Shown here piece after piece: positions 60,981 to 64,000 of a stretch of DNA of 64,000 nt. The DNA lies in assembly GCA_037447455.1 (NCBI GenBank), contig JBBIGQ010000005.1, positions 62,001-126,000 on the forward strand. The letters are read 5' to 3'. Below the pieces are notes generated by a model, which saw only the letters and a list, made by a program, of their open reading frames with translations, was not told where the DNA came from and made no database searches. Made by a program: the position numbers and the translations under genes. The number at the start of each line of letters is the position of its first letter. Within the stretch, counting starts at the first letter, position 1. This stretch comes from BPGX01 sp037447455 (GTDB lineage Bacteria; Bacteroidota; Bacteroidia; B-17B0; Aurantibacillaceae).

Positions 60981-61623
60981 AAATAAAAAGTCCTATTTAT
61001 CATTATATCTTTATATTCACATATTGATTCACTTTGTTATACTTTTAATTATCTTAGGTTTAAATTTTTGGCTTACTTCTATATGTATAGTTCTTTCTCA
61101 TTTAGTTATAGATGTTCTAAAGGTTGAAATGAACAAGAAAGAAAATTTTAATCATGGGATATTGTTTTTTACTGACCAAATGCTGCACATGATGGTTCTC
61201 TTGTCTGTAACGATGTATCACCACGATATAGGAGTTATTTTTTCAAGAATAAATTTGAATAAAGAATATTTTTATGTGGTGCTGGTGTGCATTGTGCTTA
61301 TTACACAAGTGTCGTCAATAGTAGTTAAACATTTAATGAGTTATTGGAATTTATCCGATGATGCAAAAGATGATTCGCTGAAAGATGTGGGGAAGTACAT
61401 AGGGATGTTAGAAAGATTGATGGTATTTGGTTTCATAATTTCTGGTCAAACCAATGCAGTAGGATATTTACTGGCAGAAAAATCTGTGTTAAGGTTTAAC
61501 GATTTAACCATATCAAAAGATAGAAAGTTGACTGAGTGTATACTTATTGGTACAATGTTAAGTTTTTCAATTGCCATAATAGTAGCTTGGTGTTATTTGC
61601 TAATTATTAGATGCTTTCAGTGA
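60976..61623 (+). pseudogene. DUF3307 membrane protein, 5'-truncated
   Basis: An open frame of about 215 codons without an ATG near its start; a TTG at 61024 is the only early start-like codon and would give 199 residues. Family resemblance to DUF3307 starts upstream of it (KKSYLSLYLYIHILIHFVI) and runs to the end: VLSHLVIDVLKVEM near residues 22-35 from the TTG, FFTDQMLHMMVLL near 48-60, and DVGKYIGMLERLMVFGFIISGQTNAVGYLLAEKSVLRFNDL near 120-160, then SKDRKLTECILIGTMLSFSIAI. The expected first helix and its start codon (about 35 residues) are missing, and a TAG lies at 60973. In Bacteroidota DUF3307 genes often follow satD, which is not here. Probably a remnant. Confidence 0.6.
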
Positions 61624-61641
61624 AAAAAGATTATTTAAAAA

Positions 61642-61659
61642 TTCGGTTTTATAGACGAA
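61642..61659 (+). repeat. Direct repeat, right copy
   Basis: TTCGGTTTTATAGACGAA, 18 bp, 17/18 identical to 60963-60980 and in the same orientation. It lies 18 bp after the stop of the DUF3307 remnant and runs up to the 3' end of the arginase-like gene. Confidence 0.7.
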
Positions 61660-61660
61660 T

Positions 61661-62839
61661 TTAGAGATGGGAGATGCGAATGTAGGTTTGACACCATCTA
61701 TCCGGGAGTTCGTCGTTCATAGCAAGTTCATAATCTTTTTGGGAGCAAGGGATCATAGTATGCCGCTCATAATTCTGAGTGAGATGTGGAGGGTAGGGGA
61801 CTTCCATCCACCAGCGGCCGGTTTTATGACTTCTGATGAAATGAATGGTGTATTTACCACTGTGCATTTGAACTGTATAGGTTTCGTAATCCGGGTGGTT
61901 TTTAATGGGGTGGTCGTCTTTTCTATTAAAGACGCCTTCTATGAAAGACCATATCATCTGAGCAGAGAGATGTGCTGAAACACCGGATTTGTCTAATGTT
62001 GGGTTGGTTTCATAAATTCCAATGCTGGAAAGTTTGTCGTTCATGCCGGCGTACCACATGATTTGACAGGCTTCTTCTGCACTTAAGCCATTGGGAGAGA
62101 AATGTTCTACCATTCCGCCGTCGTTTCTTTTTACGGAGCATAGGTCAAAAAAAAGTACATCGGAGTTACGAATCACGGGTTCCGCTTCTTCAATGTTACC
62201 ACGAATAGTTCCCAAACGGTAGTATTCAAAGTATAAGTCGTCCATAAATTGAACATTGGCACCGCCTACAAAATAAGATTGATAAGCGAGATGTGCGTAA
62301 TTGAATAAATAGTTAGGATCATGAAGGATTATTTTTCCGATGTAATTTTTATTATTTATTTTCTCTTCAATAGTTTTATTAAAGTCGACATACGCATCTA
62401 CGTTGCAGATGTTGATAATTCTTTCTAGTTTTTCGTACATTAAAAATTGGGCATACGCTATATCATTGCTTCCGCCGATTATCAAAATAATTTTATCTTG
62501 TTTAAGAAGTTCTTCGCCAATTGTTTTAAGTGCTACGTAGGTATCTTTGATGGTATTGCCTTGTTTTATATTACCAATATCCGCAATGTTATATTGGCTG
62601 ATGTATGGGAAAAATGAGTAGAGATATTTTCTGATGGCATCAGGTGCATTAGCCGTTCCATGATTGACAATGGCTGTCCGATCTTCTTCAACTCCAATCA
62701 GTACAATTTTTGCTTTTTCAATATCCGGATAATGGTTTTCTGTGTGTATTTCCCATTTGTTCCCAAATTGATACTCATCTTTTACAGATTCAAAACAACT
62801 TGGTGAAACAGGGGATAAAAAATCAATATAATCTTCCAT
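61661..62839 (-). CDS. Arginase-fold protein annotated as formimidoylglutamase-like, metal ligands lost
   Basis: A 392-residue protein of the ureohydrolase (arginase/formiminoglutamase) fold as found in Bacteroidota. Fold marks are IIGGSNDIAYAQ near residues 120-131, NVDAYVDF near 146-153 and FFDLCSVKRNDGG near 230-242, followed by SPNGLSAEEACQIMWYAGMNDKLSSIGIYETNP. In active enzymes these are GGxH, DAHxDxN and SxDxDxxDP. Here the His of GGxH is Asn125, the His of DAHxD is Tyr150 and the last motif keeps only scattered Asp residues, so a binuclear Mn site looks unlikely. The catalytic role is therefore doubtful. It follows the MarR gene by 5 bp. Confidence 0.82.
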   Translation of the reverse strand: MEDYIDFLSPVSPSCFESVKDEYQFGNKWEIHTENHYPDIEKAKIVLIGVEEDRTAIVNHGTANAPDAIRKYLYSFFPYISQYNIADIGNIKQGNTIKDTYVALKTIGEELLKQDKIILIIGGSNDIAYAQFLMYEKLERIINICNVDAYVDFNKTIEEKINNKNYIGKIILHDPNYLFNYAHLAYQSYFVGGANVQFMDDLYFEYYRLGTIRGNIEEAEPVIRNSDVLFFDLCSVKRNDGGMVEHFSPNGLSAEEACQIMWYAGMNDKLSSIGIYETNPTLDKSGVSAHLSAQMIWSFIEGVFNRKDDHPIKNHPDYETYTVQMHSGKYTIHFIRSHKTGRWWMEVPYPPHLTQNYERHTMIPCSQKDYELAMNDELPDRWCQTYIRISHL

Positions 62840-62844
62840 GTTAT

Positions 62845-63309
62845 TTAATTTGAAGTGGTGTTTCGCAGTTTATCTAAAAGTTGGTTAAGTAATTTTAATT
62901 CTTTATCATTTAATTGAACGAGTGTATTATGATAGTTTTCTAATTGGGGGGCTATTTTTTCAAGAAGAGTTATGCCTTGTTGAGTAATTTTAATTTCAAC
63001 TGCTCGTCTGTTGTTGGGATTAGTGGTTCGGGTCAATATATTTTTTTTTCGCATCCGCTCTACCACTCTTGATACATCTGAATTTTTGTCTAGCATTCTG
63101 TTTTTAATTTCTTTTAATGAAATGGCGTTGGGGTATTGGCCTTTGAGAATTCTTAATATATTATATTGCTGTGGTGTGATTTTAAATGGGTTCATTAACG
63201 ATTCAAATGTATGTTGAAAGTAGTTGTAGGTAAAAATTAAATTCACCAGGACTTTTTCTTTTTCTGATTTAAATGTTTTTTGTTTTATTTCATCTTCTAA
63301 TCGTTTCAT
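62845..63309 (-). CDS. MarR-family transcriptional regulator
   Basis: A 154-residue winged-helix DNA-binding protein, likely dimeric. The recognition region is KITPQQYNILRILKG near residues 43-57, ISLKEIKNRMLDKNSDVSRVVERMRKKNILTR near 63-94, and the wing NPNNRRAVEIKITQQG near 97-112. C-terminal helices serve dimerisation. It lies 9 bp after the upstream protein and 5 bp before the arginase-fold gene, so the three form one operon. The ligand is unknown. Confidence 0.92.
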   Translation of the reverse strand: MKRLEDEIKQKTFKSEKEKVLVNLIFTYNYFQHTFESLMNPFKITPQQYNILRILKGQYPNAISLKEIKNRMLDKNSDVSRVVERMRKKNILTRTTNPNNRRAVEIKITQQGITLLEKIAPQLENYHNTLVQLNDKELKLLNQLLDKLRNTTSN

Positions 63310-63318
63310 TGTTTGGAT

Positions 63319-64000
63319 TTATTTAATGCAATGATTCACAATAATATATTCTTTGCAAAGCCAGAAGCATTTTGTAGCAGTAATAGATACTTCCAGGCAA
63401 TTGTTTTTTATTGTGTCTAATTCTGTTGTTTCCAGTGTGTTTAAGTCAAAAGCAAAGATATGATTGTCTTTTAGATAAAAAAGATAGGGATAATTTATAT
63501 AAAAATTCTTTAAATCTTTCAGTGGTATGGTTTTAAGGTAAGCGCCATAAATATCAAATACTAATATCCCAATGTTTGGAGAATTTAAGTATAACTTACC
63601 GTTGTGTTCCATCATAAAGTTAGGAATAATGTTTATATCCAACAAGCGTTTCAGATTACCTGTACGGACGTTTATTTCCAGATTTTGACTCCATCGGATG
63701 AGTTCGTTGTTTGCCTGATTGTATATCCAGAATCCGTTATTAAAAGAGGAACATACCAGCAAGCTTTGTTCAAAACCCAATTCACTCAATTCAATAGCAG
63801 GTCCGTTAGGAGAAAGTTGGCTATCTAAAAATAAAATTCTCTGAAAATCTTTGAAAAACAAAAGTACTCTTAATGTGTTTGAAGCATCCATACTTTCAAG
63901 TGTACCGTAGGATTTTATACTGAATGTTTTTTCTTGTTTATTAGTAAAATATTTTGTGATAACATCGTTGTTAAGTGCATATATGTTGCCGATATTATCT
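63319..64000 (-). CDS. Beta-propeller-like hypothetical protein, 5' end outside window
   Basis: Open on the minus strand to the window edge, at least 227 codons; an internal ATG at 63891 is probably not the start, because the upstream frame continues with the same character (NIGNIYALNNDVITKY, then SYGTLESMDASNTLRVLLFFKDFQRILFLDSQL). Repeating short segments with aromatic and Asp residues (GNIYAL, GFWIYNQANNELIRW, GILVFDIYGAYLKTIPL, HIFAFDLNTLET) look like propeller blades. The family is common in Bacteroidota and its function is unknown. First visible gene of the operon with marR and the arginase-fold gene. Confidence 0.65.
   Translation of the reverse strand, partial: DNIGNIYALNNDVITKYFTNKQEKTFSIKSYGTLESMDASNTLRVLLFFKDFQRILFLDSQLSPNGPAIELSELGFEQSLLVCSSFNNGFWIYNQANNELIRWSQNLEINVRTGNLKRLLDINIIPNFMMEHNGKLYLNSPNIGILVFDIYGAYLKTIPLKDLKNFYINYPYLFYLKDNHIFAFDLNTLETTELDTIKNNCLEVSITATKCFWLCKEYIIVNHCIK

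Noticed and set aside
1..64000. CRISPR arrays, prophage, insertion sequences
   Set aside because: No regularly spaced repeats, phage structural genes, transposase motifs or terminal inverted repeats of IS type were seen.

Overview
The window is AT-rich chromosomal DNA from a member of the Bacteroidota. Lineage markers agree: a T9SS-type secreted protein, a fused SecDF, a long NusB, DUF3098 beside uppP, a DUF420 protein, an IspG with the large inserted domain, a CarB without its allosteric domain, an F1Fo cluster lacking atpD and atpC, A/T-rich translation starts in place of Shine-Dalgarno sites, and several promoters of the Bacteroidota form (TTG, 19-20 bp, TAnnTTTG). I would guess a Chitinophagia- or Sphingobacteriia-like organism, but the class is not certain.

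Layout. 1-16.9 kb (+): fusA and an almost complete S10-spc-alpha ribosomal protein cluster (rpsJ to rplQ, with secY, infA and rpoA), interrupted by a DUF5618 gene between rpsD and rpoA and closed by a strong terminator. 16.9-20.8 kb (-): a tight operon panD - UPF0104 - rfaE2 - carA - folD. 21-29.5 kb (-): DUF420 / c-type cytochrome-monooxygenase-like lipoprotein / nusB, then mscS, secDF and a T9SS cargo gene. 29.6-32.2 kb (+): ispG and a SpoU methyltransferase. 32.2-33.9 kb (-): DUF3098 - uppP - truB. 34.2-38.4 kb (+): sdhC, an MNT/HEPN toxin-antitoxin module, sdhA, sdhB, then tRNA-CAU. 38.6-44.6 kb (-): a CzcCBA-type heavy-metal efflux operon headed by a small His-rich protein. 44.8-48.8 kb (+): 3-hydroxyanthranilate dioxygenase, DUF502 and carB. 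48.9-50.9 kb (-): a decayed McrBC-like restriction locus. 51.2-57.7 kb (+): atpBEFHAG, queA, trxA. 57.7-60.9 kb (-): a pseudouridine synthase and PBP1A. 61-61.6 kb (+): a 5'-truncated DUF3307 gene between short direct repeats. 61.7-64 kb (-): arginase-fold protein, MarR regulator and a protein running off the window.

Most of the window is core metabolism and information processing. The accessory elements are the MNT/HEPN pair that splits the succinate dehydrogenase operon (its HEPN frame is broken), the DUF5618 gene inside the alpha operon, the wrecked mcrBC locus between carB and atpB, and the truncated DUF3307 gene with flanking repeats. No transposase, integrase, CRISPR array or rRNA gene was seen. 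No gene-free stretch exceeds 300 bases except the decayed 48.9-51.2 kb segment, which is described feature by feature. The longest other gaps (20758-20963, 28298-28540, 33949-34199, 44573-44768, 50945-51214) hold only the promoters, terminators and repeats listed.
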